Of a stretch of DNA of 39,342 bases, positions 16,201 to 24,867 are shown piece after piece (position 1 is the first letter of the stretch; every line of letters starts with the position of its first letter). The stretch is from Halorubrum californiense DSM 19288. GTDB lineage: Archaea > Halobacteriota > Halobacteria > Halobacteriales > Haloferacaceae. Where the stretch lies: positions 84,074 through 123,415 of the forward strand of contig NZ_AOJK01000063.1 in NCBI RefSeq assembly GCF_000336875.1, read 5' to 3'. Under the pieces are notes generated by a model. That model saw only the letters and a list, made by a program, of their open reading frames with translations, ran no database searches and was not told the origin of the DNA. Made by a program: the position numbers and the translations under genes.

Positions 16201-18214
16201 TTACAACGACGTGAACGGCAGCGACGCGAGCGTGTCGGCGTCGTAGTTGAGCGCATCGGCCTGCGAGACGCCTTCGGGCGTGATCATGTCGATCACGCGG
16301 GGCGCGTTGCCGGCCGCGCCCTCTTTGGCGCCGCCGAAGATGAACCCGCTATCGTCGACTTGGACGGCGCGGAACGAGCCGAAGTCGGCGGAGCCGACGA
16401 CCGGCAGGACCTCCCAGTCGCTGATATCGCTCCCCCCGAGCGCCGTTTTCGGGACCGTGACGTGGTGGTCGCGGCCGACGTTCGATCCCAGCTGACCGAA
16501 CCCGTCGTACTCTTGGGCCTTCACCACCTCGCGGTTCGCCAGGTTCGGGTAGGTGCGGATCTCGCCGGTCGGCTTGATCCCCTCGTGAATCTCCAGCAGC
16601 TGGCGGTTCGCGGCCGCCTCGCGGATCACCCGCCGGTGGTGGTTCACCGCGAGTTGGTTGTGCTGGTTGTGGGTCGGCTCGGCGCCGTCGCCGTCGATGC
16701 CGAGCCCGGGGTCGGAGACGTACCCGTTCTTGATCGAGTTGATCCCCTCCGCCTCGTACCCCGCGAACACGTCTTCGTCGAGGACCGCGGCCTCGTACTG
16801 TGGGATGTTCCCGGCGGTCTCGTTGTGGATCGTCATCTCGACCGGATCGGGGAGCCCGGCGCCGAAGTCGGTCACCTCGGACACGTCGAAGTCCGGGTAT
16901 GAGTCCTCGACGCCGAAGCCGAAGCCGGTGCCGTCGCCCGGATAGGTGTCCCACCCCTCGTTCCATTCCTCGACGAGGACGCTGTCGATACCGTTCTCGC
17001 TCGCGAAGCGCATGTAGCGCTTCATCCGCTCGGTCCGGGCGCCGTGGATGTACGCGGCGGGATTGTTGTCGCCACCCGCAATCTCGTCGTCCGACTTGTA
17101 CTCCCAGTTCGCCTGCCCCGCGATCATCGTCCACCAGATGCCGACGTACTTGCGGGGCTCGATCCAGTCGGTGTCGGGCGCGCCCCCGGCGGTCGGAAGC
17201 GCCGACTCGTCGAGCGGGTCGGCGAGCAGCGGGACCAGCTGCGACTCGATCAGCTCGCCCGGGCCGTCGACGACCTGTATCGTCCGCCACGGCGTCGCCG
17301 CCGGCAGCTCCAGCGAGGCCCGCGTCCCGTCGGGTAGGGGCGTGAGTTCGGTCGCGAACGCCGTCTCGCCGTCGTCGCTCCGGGGCGCGAGCGTCGCGGC
17401 CGCGTAGTCGTCGAGGTTCGCCTCGCGGACGCTGAGGTACGCGTCGCCCGCGTCGACGGTGAGCGGCGTGTGCGCCCCGGTCCGCATCGGCGTGTCGCTT
17501 GGCCGTCGGTCGTCGCTCTCGCCCGGGATCTCCGACAGCGGCGTCTCGGCGTACTCCTGCTCGAACCGCGGGTTCGTCACCGCGTTCGCGATCCACCAGG
17601 CGGTGTAGTCGTCCGCGAAGTCGACGCCGGTGTTCTCTGACTTGACGACCGCCCGCTCCGAGTTGCTCGCGAACCCCTCGCCGAGGACGAGCCGGAATCC
17701 GAGCCCGTCGTCGAAGACCCGGAGCTGGAGGGTCGCGGCGCGAGCGTCGCCCGCGGCGCTCCCGTCGGCGGCGGCGTCGGCGAGCCCGATACTCAGGGCG
17801 TGGTACTCGGCGGACACCTCCTCGTAAGCCCCCACACCGGCTCCCACTCCTCCGTCGCGACCTGCCGGGTCGTGCCCGTCACCGCCACCGCACTGTTCGA
17901 CCCGTCCGCGCTCGCGCCGAACGACCGCTGGTTCCGGAAGTCGAAGCCGAGCGGCGACGGGCCGACGTACGTCGTCCCGCCGCGCGCGACCTCGTACGTC
18001 GGGACCCCGTCGCCGACGTCGACCGTGACCGCGATCGACCCGTCGGGAGACTCGACCCGCTGGACCGGGTCGTCCGCGTCGTTGTCCACCTGCGTGGCGT
18101 CGTCGGCCGACACGTCTCGCGAGTAGGCCGCGGCGGCGACCAGCGCCCCCACGCTCCCGAGGAACCCCGTCGCGTCGCTCCGCCTAACGATTGCTGTGAT
18201 CGTTTTTCACGCAT
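16201..18214 (-). pseudogene. GH97-type glycosidase with Tat signal: two frameshifts and an internal deletion
   Basis: Read in three frames, the minus strand gives MREKRSQQSLGGATRR / GFLGSVGALVAAAAYS..., a Tat signal (RRGFLG), then the GH97 N domain (SPDGSIAVTVDVGDGVPTYEV ... EEWEPVWG / AYEEVSAEYHALSI) and the barrel with YVGIWWTM, VLVEEWNEGW, HEGIKPTG, RTYPN and KAQEYDGFG, segments that carry catalytic and metal-binding glutamates in inverting GH97 enzymes. Both frame changes fall in G runs (C4 at 18165-18168 and C5 at 17829-17833 on the plus strand) and are each mended by one extra G. At about 16450-16461 the GH97 text (HHVTVP, expected to go on FTR..) jumps in frame to VPKTALGG...W...FGG...VIDMITPEG, resembling the C-terminal domain of glucodextranase-type enzymes. 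The last part of the barrel and the GH97 C-terminal domain are missing. Confidence 0.8.
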
Positions 18215-18230
18215 TCCGTCTACACGATGA

Positions 18231-18246
18231 ACAATACTGTTATTGT
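18231..18246. promoter_or_regulatory. Palindromic operator-like site upstream of the GH97 gene
   Basis: ACAATACTGTTATTGT has perfect 6-bp arms and a 4-nt spacer, centred about 24 nt before the GH97 start, at the promoter position. It is the most AT-rich spot of this spacer. A sugar-responsive repressor site is plausible; it does not match the TrmB motif (TACT-N7/8-GAGTA) that I know. Confidence 0.4.
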
Positions 18247-18318
18247 AACGAATAGAGGTGATTCAATTTCGAAACGACCGAACCGGCGGCGCGGGAGAAC
18301 CCCGAGGCGCCGCCCGCC

Positions 18319-19830
18319 TCACAGCGCGTTTTCCAGCGCCGACGCGACGCTCCGCGCCTTTTCGGCCAGCGGCTCGGGGACGGTTCCGGCCGCGACCGCC
18401 GCGTCGAGTTCGTCGTCATCGACGCGCTCGACGGTCCCGTCCGGCAGCTTCACGACGTCGACGTGGAGGTCCACGTACCGGGCCGCGTCGGGGAACACCT
18501 CCACGGGCGTGCAGACGTTGACGTACGTCCCGCGGACGGTCCCGTCGCGGCCGCGGTACGTCGTCGGGTACCACCAGCGCCCCTCCTTGAGGCTCGTCTC
18601 GGCGACGTCGCCGGCCTCGCGGTCGACGCCGAGGCCGTCGTAGGTCCCGCTGCCGCTCATCTCGCGCTCGACGGCGACGGTCCCGTCGGGGTCGACCCCG
18701 GTGACCCGCCCCTCGCCGAGGGTGATCAGCCGGCCGTCCGGCTTCCCGTGGTCGATCCGGAGCGCATCCCCCTCGCGCGGGCCGAACGCGTCGGTCACGA
18801 CCGCGAACGGGAACTCGGCGTCGGGGGCGGGGTCACAGAGCGCCTCCGCGAGGTCGACCCCAGTCGAGGCGTCCGCCGACCCGGCCTTCACGCGGTGGTG
18901 ACCCGGCATCGTCGCGGTCGCGGTCCGGCGCGCGTCGTCGAGCCCGAACCGGCTCTCGCGGCCGAACCAGACCCAGACGCCGGCGTTCGGCGCAGCGAGC
19001 GGGGCGTCGCGGAGCCGGTTCCGACCGTCGAGGACGCCGAGCCCCGCACCGTCGCCCTCTCCGTCACTGGCGGCGAGCCACTCGCCATCGGCCGCGTCGT
19101 CCGCCTCGCACCCCTCGCCCGACTCGACCGCCGCGCGTAGCTCCTCGGCGGCGTCGACCGCCGCGTCGAGGCCCGCGGTCAGCGCCTCCGTGTCGGCGTC
19201 GACCGCAGGGGGTTGCCACACCGCCCGCCACCCGTCCGGCGGGTCGAGGTCGAGCAGGTCGAGCATCCCCGACAGTTCGCGGGCGGCCTCGTCGTCCCGG
19301 GCGTCCACCCGCGTCCCGGAGCCCGGTTCGAGCGCGACGAGGTCGCCGCCGACCCGCAGTTCGCCGGCAAGTTCGGGTCGGCGGTCGGTCCACGGCGCCG
19401 CCGACTCGCGCACCTGAACTCGGACCGCGTCCCCCGTCTCCACCCGGGCATCGACGTCGCCGTACGGGAGGTACCCCTCGGCGTCGCCGTCGTCGGTTCG
19501 AAGCCGTACAACCGCGCCGCCGCCGAGCGTCTCCGTCACCTCGCCGTCGAGGACCGCGCCGGGTGGCGTCGGATCGGGCCACGCGAGCGCGTCGCGGCCC
19601 GCGTCGGTCAGGAGGCCGCGGACCGCGTCGAGCGCGTCGGGAGCGCCGTGCGCGCCGACCCCCTGCCGGTCGCCGCTCGTCTCGATCCGAACGTCCGGGG
19701 GGTCGGTCCCGAATGCGGCGTCGAAGCGCCGCCGGATCGGCGGCGAGGCGTCGACCACCTCGTGGCCGGCGTCGAGCAGGCGCGCGGTGAGCGCCGTCGC
19801 GTAGATGCCGCGGACGCGGGCCCGGACCAT
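18319..19830 (-). CDS. fau-1: FAU-1 family RNA-binding protein / probable ribonuclease
   Basis: The 503-residue protein matches archaeal FAU-1 (AU-rich-RNA-binding, RNase E/G-like S1 plus DUF402-type C domain): VRGIYATALTARLLDAGHEVVDASPPIRRRF, an S1-like region VLDGEVTETLGGGAVVRLRTDDGDAEGYLPY, GVWVWFGRESRFGLDDARR, TMPGHHRVKAG, and the C-terminal GRWWYPTTYRGRDGTVRGTYVNVCTPVEVFP...YVDLHVDVVKLPDG. It is cytoplasmic and reported to bind or cut RNA, including 5S rRNA precursor ends. The ATG is chosen because MVRARVRGIYATAL is the conserved start; longer in-frame extension overlaps the upstream gene. It lies 2 nt after that gene's stop, so the two form an operon. Confidence 0.92.
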   Translation of the reverse strand: MVRARVRGIYATALTARLLDAGHEVVDASPPIRRRFDAAFGTDPPDVRIETSGDRQGVGAHGAPDALDAVRGLLTDAGRDALAWPDPTPPGAVLDGEVTETLGGGAVVRLRTDDGDAEGYLPYGDVDARVETGDAVRVQVRESAAPWTDRRPELAGELRVGGDLVALEPGSGTRVDARDDEAARELSGMLDLLDLDPPDGWRAVWQPPAVDADTEALTAGLDAAVDAAEELRAAVESGEGCEADDAADGEWLAASDGEGDGAGLGVLDGRNRLRDAPLAAPNAGVWVWFGRESRFGLDDARRTATATMPGHHRVKAGSADASTGVDLAEALCDPAPDAEFPFAVVTDAFGPREGDALRIDHGKPDGRLITLGEGRVTGVDPDGTVAVEREMSGSGTYDGLGVDREAGDVAETSLKEGRWWYPTTYRGRDGTVRGTYVNVCTPVEVFPDAARYVDLHVDVVKLPDGTVERVDDDELDAAVAAGTVPEPLAEKARSVASALENAL

Positions 19831-19832
19831 CG

Positions 19833-20228
19833 TCACAGTCCCTCGCGCTCGGGCGCGAACCGCACCCGGTCGTTCACCGTGTCGCCGAGCGAGAGTTCGA
19901 CGACGACGACCGGGTCGCCGGCGTCGTCCTCCCGGAGGATCCGTCCGTCCTCGACCGGGACCCCCCACCCGTCGAGCGAGAGGTAGCCGCGGAGGTCGCT
20001 CCCGTGCGTGAAGAGGTCGACGTCGGCGGTCGCGTGTTCCTGCGTCGCCGTCGCGCTGTGGGCCATCTCCATGTCCGAGTAGTAGGGACTGTCCGCGTCG
20101 AAGAACGCCCGAAGGCGATCGGCGTCTCGCGCGACGAGTTCGGCGACGCGGTCCGAGGCGTCGGCGACGGCGTCCGCGTCCAGCCCGGCCTCTCGGAGGG
20201 CGCGCTGGACCCGTGGATCGAAGTGCAT
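19833..20228 (-). CDS. Conserved haloarchaeal protein next to FAU-1
   Basis: The 131-residue acidic soluble protein reads MHFDPRVQRALREAGLDADAVADASDRVAELVARDADRL..., then YYSDMEMAHSATATQEHATADVDLFTHGSDLRGYLSLDGWGVPVEDGRIL. It has an N-terminal helical half and a C-terminal beta-rich half. I know it only as a haloarchaeal hypothetical family. Because it ends 2 nt before the start of FAU-1 they are probably translated together, which suggests an RNA-related role by association only. Confidence 0.8.
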   Translation of the reverse strand: MHFDPRVQRALREAGLDADAVADASDRVAELVARDADRLRAFFDADSPYYSDMEMAHSATATQEHATADVDLFTHGSDLRGYLSLDGWGVPVEDGRILREDDAGDPVVVVELSLGDTVNDRVRFAPEREGL

Positions 20229-20348
20229 ACCCGGCCTTCGGGCGCCGCCGTTTCAATGCTGTCGACCGCGCCGCTTCCGCCCGCTTCCCGCCGTCCGCCG
20301 CTCGGACGCCGCCCACTAATTAAGTCATCCGGGGGGTAAACGGGAGCC

Positions 20349-21359
20349 ATGCCATCCGACGAGGACCCGATCGCGTCCCGGGCCGACGACGACCGTGACC
20401 TCTACGACGTCGCGACCTGGGAGGAACGGACCTCCCTCGACGGGCTGTCGGTCGCGTTACACTGGTTCATCACCCGCTCGGCGAAGGCGCTCGTCGTCCT
20501 CGTCGCCTTCGTCGGACTCCTCGCGATATTGGGCTCGTTCGGGCTGGGGCTCCTCTTCGACCCGGCGATCGCGATCCTCCTCGGGCTCTCGGTGATCCCC
20601 GCCCTCGGTCTCGCCGCGTACGTGTACGTCTCGGACGTCACGACCGCGGAGCCGCTGTCGCTCCTCGTGGCGACGTTCCTCCTCTCTATCCTCACCGCGA
20701 CGTTCGCGGCGGTACTGAACAGCGTACTCCAGCCGTCCTTCCGGCCGTTCGGCTTCCTCGGGCTCGTCGTGTTCTTCTTCGTCGTCGTGGGGCCGATAGA
20801 GGAGTCGGTGAAGCTGCTCGCGGTGCGGCTGTACGCGTACACCGACGAGCGCTTCGATGCGGTCATCGACGGCGCGGTGTACGGGGCCATCGCGGGCCTC
20901 GGCTTCGTCGTCATCGAGAACTTCGTGTACATCGCGCAGAACGTCGACATGGCGGAGCTGACCGTCGGGATCGCGACCCTCGGTGCCGGCGACGGGATCG
21001 CCGCGCTCCGGGCGCTCGCGGGCCCCGGCCACGTCGTCTACTCGGCGTTCGCGGGCTACTACCTCGGGCTCGCGAAGTTCAACCCCGAGAACCGCGGCCC
21101 CATCATCGTGAAGGGGCTCGTCCTCGCGGCGGCGATCCACGCGCTGTACAACACGCTCGTCGGCCCGGTGACCGGCGTCGCCTCGGCGCTGCTCGGCCTC
21201 CCGCAGGTCGTCGCGCTGTTCGGTTTCGTCGTGGTCTTCCAGGGCGCGTTCGGCTACGTCCTCCTCCGGAAGATCCGGCGCTACCGCGACGCGTACCTCG
21301 ACACGCGCGACGCGGTGGGCGAGGACGTCGAGCCGGAGCTCGACGAGTTCGAGCAGTGA
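20349..21359 (+). CDS. PrsW-like intramembrane protease
   Basis: The 336-residue protein has an N-terminal cytoplasmic segment (about 1-48) and eight or so membrane helices. It shows the PrsW/CAAX-protease-like motifs: VVGPIEESVKLLAVR (paired Glu, Lys), FDAVIDGAVYGAIAGLGFVVIENFVYI, GPGHVVYSAFAGYYLGLAK and AIHALYN. Bacterial PrsW cuts the anti-sigma factor RsiW, using glutamates; archaea have no such sigma factors, so the target must differ. A TAATTAAG box about 28-30 nt before the ATG fits a leaderless start. Confidence 0.9.
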   Translation: MPSDEDPIASRADDDRDLYDVATWEERTSLDGLSVALHWFITRSAKALVVLVAFVGLLAILGSFGLGLLFDPAIAILLGLSVIPALGLAAYVYVSDVTTAEPLSLLVATFLLSILTATFAAVLNSVLQPSFRPFGFLGLVVFFFVVVGPIEESVKLLAVRLYAYTDERFDAVIDGAVYGAIAGLGFVVIENFVYIAQNVDMAELTVGIATLGAGDGIAALRALAGPGHVVYSAFAGYYLGLAKFNPENRGPIIVKGLVLAAAIHALYNTLVGPVTGVASALLGLPQVVALFGFVVVFQGAFGYVLLRKIRRYRDAYLDTRDAVGEDVEPELDEFEQ

Positions 21360-21392
21360 GATCCGAGTAGCTCTCGTTTCCGCCCTCCGCCG

Positions 21393-22370
21393 TCAGGGCG
21401 CGGTCTCGACGCGCGAGCGGTCGCCGGTGCCGTCCGTCAGCGCGCTCGCGAGGGCGCCTTTCACCACCACCTCGTCGCCGAGTTCGGTGAGTCGCACCTC
21501 CGGGACGTTGATGAACACCATCTCCGGGAGCTTCTCGCGGATCGGGTCGAGGATCCGGTCCGGATTGTTGAGCGCGACCGCGCCGCCGACGCTCACGACG
21601 AGCGGGGCGTACGCGTGGATGACGTTGGCGATCCCCATGGCGTTCCAGTGGGCGAGCTGGTCGATCACGTGGTCGGCGAAGGTGTCCTCGCCCGCCGCCT
21701 CGAACACGTCGACCGCCGAGAAGTCCGGGTCCTCGATCGGGAGGCTCGTCTCGATCGGGTCCTCCTCGTACAGTTCCCGGGCGTACTTCGGGATGTTGTT
21801 CCCCGAGCAGTACCCCTCCCAGTGGCCGTCGAGCCCGCAGCCGCAGGTCATGAACCCGTGCGGGTCGACGGTCATGTGGCCGACCTCGCCGGCGTTGCCG
21901 TCCCACCCCGAGAGCACGTTGCCGTCGACGGCGACGCCGGCGCCGATCCCCGAGGAGATGGTGAGGTACACCATGTCGTCGGGGTTGCGCTCGGAGTGGA
22001 ACCGCTCGCCGATGACCCCCGCGATGGTGTCGTTGTGGAGGTACACCTCGTCGGTGTCGAGCAGCCGTCCGACCGGCCCCGCGAGCGGGATGCGCTCGAT
22101 GGTGTCGGGGAGGTTCGCGGGTCCTTGGACGACCCCCTCCGCGAGGTCGAGGGGACCGATCGAGCCGATCCCGGCCGCGACCGCCTCGCTCGGTGCGATT
22201 CCCGCGTCGGTACAGGCCCCCCGAACCCCCTCCAAGACGGCCTCCGTAACGGCGATGCCGTTCGGTCCCCGCGGGGTGCCTCGCGACGCGGAGCCGAGGA
22301 TCGCCGCGGTCTCGTCGCCGACGACCGCCCGGACGTTCGTCGCCCCGAGATCGACGCCCACGTAGTACAT
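21393..22370 (-). CDS. ROK family sugar kinase (glucokinase-like)
   Basis: The 325-residue protein has the ROK phosphate loop VGVDLGATNVRAVVGD, the catalytic Asp (D114) in YLHNDTIAGVIGE, LTISSGIGAGVAVDGNVLSG, and the ROK zinc site with GHMTVDPHG plus CGCGLDGHWEGYCSG (H165, C176, C178, C188). Family members phosphorylate glucose, N-acetylglucosamine or related sugars with ATP. The family also includes repressors, but there is no helix-turn-helix domain here, so it is an enzyme. A CTTAAG box about 28 nt before the ATG suggests a leaderless monocistronic mRNA. The GH97 remnant nearby is the only other sugar gene. Confidence 0.92.
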   Translation of the reverse strand: MYYVGVDLGATNVRAVVGDETAAILGSASRGTPRGPNGIAVTEAVLEGVRGACTDAGIAPSEAVAAGIGSIGPLDLAEGVVQGPANLPDTIERIPLAGPVGRLLDTDEVYLHNDTIAGVIGERFHSERNPDDMVYLTISSGIGAGVAVDGNVLSGWDGNAGEVGHMTVDPHGFMTCGCGLDGHWEGYCSGNNIPKYARELYEEDPIETSLPIEDPDFSAVDVFEAAGEDTFADHVIDQLAHWNAMGIANVIHAYAPLVVSVGGAVALNNPDRILDPIREKLPEMVFINVPEVRLTELGDEVVVKGALASALTDGTGDRSRVETAP

Positions 22371-22460
22371 CGGGTGTAACCGTGGACCGGTCTCACTTAA
22401 GCGGGACGCTTCGGGCGGTCGGACGGGGGTAAAGAACTGAGTCGTTTCAGCGATATCGCG

Positions 22461-22919
22461 TTACGACGCGGTCTCGCGGACGAACGTCACCGGACACGGC
22501 GCCGAGAGCATGACTTCCTGTGCCGCGCTCCCGAAGACGGCCTTTCCGGTCGGCGAGCGGCGCCGGCCGCCGACGACGACGCGGTCGGCTTCGAGCCCCT
22601 CCGCGGTCTCGACGACCTCGTCCGCGAGGTCGCCGACTGCGCCGCGGACCGAGTGTCGCACGCCGGCCGCCGACAGCGCCCTCGAGAGGTCTCGGGTGGT
22701 CCGGTGTCGCTCCGCGACCGCGTCCGGCGTCGAGTTCTCGCCGTCCGGGTCGAAGCCCAACTTCGCGCGGGTCTCGTCGAACTCCTCTTCGCCGAACACG
22801 TGGGTCAGCACGACCTCGGCGTCGACGGGCTCCGCGACGGCGATGATCTCCTCCGCGAGCCGCTCGGTTCGTTTCTCGTCTTCGCTCCCGACCGCTAACA
22901 CAACCGTTTCGATGCTCAT
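22461..22919 (-). CDS. Universal stress protein UspA-type
   Basis: A single-domain UspA protein of 152 residues with the family's ATP-binding pattern GG-RRRSPTGKAVFGSAAQ near the C terminus followed by CPVTFVRE. The first strand is TVVLAVGSEDE instead of the common ILVPVDGS, and A/DEVVLTHVFGEEEF follows. Usp proteins bind nucleotides and aid stress survival; the partner is not visible. The promoter region has a palindrome and extra AT-rich sequence (22941-22995), so regulation may be more elaborate than for neighbours. Confidence 0.9.
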   Translation of the reverse strand: MSIETVVLAVGSEDEKRTERLAEEIIAVAEPVDAEVVLTHVFGEEEFDETRAKLGFDPDGENSTPDAVAERHRTTRDLSRALSAAGVRHSVRGAVGDLADEVVETAEGLEADRVVVGGRRRSPTGKAVFGSAAQEVMLSAPCPVTFVRETAS

Positions 22920-22940
22920 ACACGCTTTTTGTCCTCTGAC

Positions 22941-22995
22941 GAGTTAATGCTATCGGAGTTTTAACTCAAAAGCGAATAAATATTTAACCGATCGA
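22941..22995 (-). promoter_or_regulatory. AT-rich usp control region with palindrome GAGTTTTAACTC
   Basis: The palindrome at 22956-22967 (GAGTTTTAACTC) is perfect, and a further half-site GAGTTAA begins at 22941, overlapping the likely TATA element about 26-30 nt before the usp ATG. A second AT-rich block (AATAAATATTTAACC, about 22975-22989) lies upstream. The arrangement suggests a dimeric regulator binding at and next to the promoter. Confidence 0.45.
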
Positions 22996-23111
22996 TCCTG
23001 ACACTCTCCCGGCCACGGGACGACGTTCCCGACCGGACGAGCGAGGCGCTCCCGATACGACGAGCGACTCCCGACGAGGGAAAAGCGGCGCTTGACGATG
23101 GGAGGCTCCGA

Positions 23112-23495
23112 TCAGTAGTCGGGCGCGTCGTCCTCGACTTCGCGCTTCAGCGAGTCGCGGCGGGACTTCGCGTCGCGGCCGGTCGCCTCCAAGAGAAAGT
23201 CGTTTTTCGCGTCGACGGCGTCAGCGGCGGCGTCGGCGTTCCCTTCCGCGATGACGTCCTCGGCGGGGCGCTCCTCGAAGTGGACCGCCAGTTTGTCCTT
23301 CTTGCTCCCGTACTCGGCGGCGCCCGCGACGATCCGGTCGAACACCGGGTTGTCGGGGTCCGCGACGACGTACAGTTCGTGGCCCTGCCACTCCTCGGTG
23401 CCGGTGATCTCGCCGAAGTACTCCTCGATAGAGCCCTTCAGGTCCGGCATCCGATCGTCCAGATGCTCGCCGCGGCGCATCTTGTACTCCTTCAT
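23112..23495 (-). CDS. Conserved haloarchaeal protein (resembles DUF5611)
   Basis: The 127-residue protein starts MKEYKMRRGEHLDDRMPDL and continues IEEYFGEITGTEEWQGHELYVV, PDNPVFDRIVAGAAEYGSKKDKLAVHFEERP and ends in a charged helix. From memory it matches a haloarchaeal hypothetical family, possibly DUF5611; the fold is unknown and it is soluble. A GTG 42 nt upstream (at 23537) is an alternative start, but the TTTACG box 27-30 nt before the chosen ATG, and the fact that this box lies inside the longer frame, favour the shorter protein. Confidence 0.8.
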   Translation of the reverse strand: MKEYKMRRGEHLDDRMPDLKGSIEEYFGEITGTEEWQGHELYVVADPDNPVFDRIVAGAAEYGSKKDKLAVHFEERPAEDVIAEGNADAAADAVDAKNDFLLEATGRDAKSRRDSLKREVEDDAPDY

Positions 23496-23586
23496 GCCGC
23501 GACCGTTCGACAGGCCGGCGTAAACCAGTTTCGTCACGGTCGCTCCGCGCGCGCTCGGCCGTCGATACGCGCCGTTTCCGCTCCGT

Positions 23587-24708
23587 CTACCGGGGCCGCT
23601 CGTCGACGTACCCGCGCTTACACTCCGGACAGATGTCGCCCGCGCGCATCGAACTCCCGTCCGCGGCCCGGACCATCCCGCACTCGGGACAGTAGTACTC
23701 CGTCGGTTCGTTGTCTCCCACCGTCTCCAGGTCGGGGCTCTCGCCGCGGGTGATGCCCGTCTCGCCCTCGTCGCTGGCGTCGAAGGCCACGCCCTCCCCG
23801 TCGTCGGGGCCCTCGACGTATTCCGTCTCCGCTCCTTCTTCCCCCTCTTTCTGTCGGTCCGCGGCCTCCGGGGTAAGCCCGCCGCCGAACTCGACGCCGG
23901 CGTCGCCGCCCTCGCCGACCTCCGCGCTGAATCCCTCGTCTTCGCCGCCGTGGTCGGGCCACGCGGTCGCACCCTCGGCGTCGGCGTCTCCCTCGTCGAC
24001 GGACGGCCACGCGCCGCGCTCCCTGTCACCGGCGTCCCCCTCTTCCTCGTCGAGGATGACGCCGTCGTCGCTCTTCGCGTCGGGCTCGTCGGTCTCCGCG
24101 GACTCCGCCGCGGCGTCGGCGGGGGCGGACGACGCCGACTCCTCGCCCGCGCCCAACAGTTCCGCGTCCTCGTCCGCCGGGTCCGGGCCGCTCGACCCGT
24201 CAGGCGCGCTCGCGGCGTCGGCGCGCTCCGACGCACCCGCCGGCGCGTCGCCCGGCTCCGGGGACGCTTCGGCGGCCGTCTCGGACGCCTCGTCGTCGGG
24301 CCCGTCGTCGAGGATCACCGCGTCGTCGCTCCCGGCTCCGGGCTCCTCGTCGAGGGTCACTCCCTCGTCGACGGTCACCCCTTCGTCGACGGTCGCGTCG
24401 TCCCCGTCGACGGTCCCGGACGCCGTGCCGGCGGCCGTGTCTCTGTCGGCGGGTCCCGGACCGCTGCCGCGTTCCGGCGTCGCGGCCGCACCCGCGTCGC
24501 TCCCGCCGGCCGCGTTCGCGGCGGCCTCGTCGGCGAGTTGCTCCATCGTCGTCACCTCGGTGTTTTCGCTGACGATCTGCGTCTCGCCGCAGCGAGCGCA
24601 GGTCTTCACCTCCTTGACGGTCGTGACGACCTCGTCGCCCTCCTCCTCGCGGTCCCGCTGGAGTTCGGGTTCGCCGAAGTCGTGTCCGAGCAGACACCTG
24701 AGTCCCAT
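23587..24708 (-). CDS. Haloarchaeal zinc-ribbon protein with long acidic linker
   Basis: The 373-residue protein has one zinc-binding knuckle near each end. The N-terminal part reads MGLRCLLGHDFGEPELQRDREEEGDEVV...EVKTCARCGETQ, and the C-terminal part EYYCPECGMVRAADGSSMRAGDICPECKRGYV is a clear four-Cys ribbon. Between them are about 270 residues of low-complexity Ala/Gly/Asp/Glu, including three near repeats TVDEGVT(V/L)DE and two (D)DAVILDD/DDGVILDE units. The family is known to me as a haloarchaeal hypothetical; zinc ribbons often contact RNA, DNA or proteins. A TATA-like TTTTTTACC 28 nt before the ATG supports the start. Confidence 0.82.
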   Translation of the reverse strand: MGLRCLLGHDFGEPELQRDREEEGDEVVTTVKEVKTCARCGETQIVSENTEVTTMEQLADEAAANAAGGSDAGAAATPERGSGPGPADRDTAAGTASGTVDGDDATVDEGVTVDEGVTLDEEPGAGSDDAVILDDGPDDEASETAAEASPEPGDAPAGASERADAASAPDGSSGPDPADEDAELLGAGEESASSAPADAAAESAETDEPDAKSDDGVILDEEEGDAGDRERGAWPSVDEGDADAEGATAWPDHGGEDEGFSAEVGEGGDAGVEFGGGLTPEAADRQKEGEEGAETEYVEGPDDGEGVAFDASDEGETGITRGESPDLETVGDNEPTEYYCPECGMVRAADGSSMRAGDICPECKRGYVDERPR

Positions 24709-24731
24709 TGTGCCACCCTGCGGTGCCGAGG

Positions 24732-24739
24732 GTAAAAAA
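24732..24739 (-). promoter_or_regulatory. TATA-like box for the zinc-ribbon gene
   Basis: TTTTTTAC on the minus strand lies about 28 nt upstream of the ATG, consistent with a leaderless transcript. Confidence 0.45.
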
Positions 24740-24867
24740 CGCCCCGTCGGCGTCCGACGCTCGGCACACGGCCGGTATCGCTGGACGACGCGGTCACCGC
24801 CCTCGGTTCCGCCCCGCGCCTCGCGGACACAGACTCTTTGTGGATCGCTCGCGTACCGTCTATCCAC

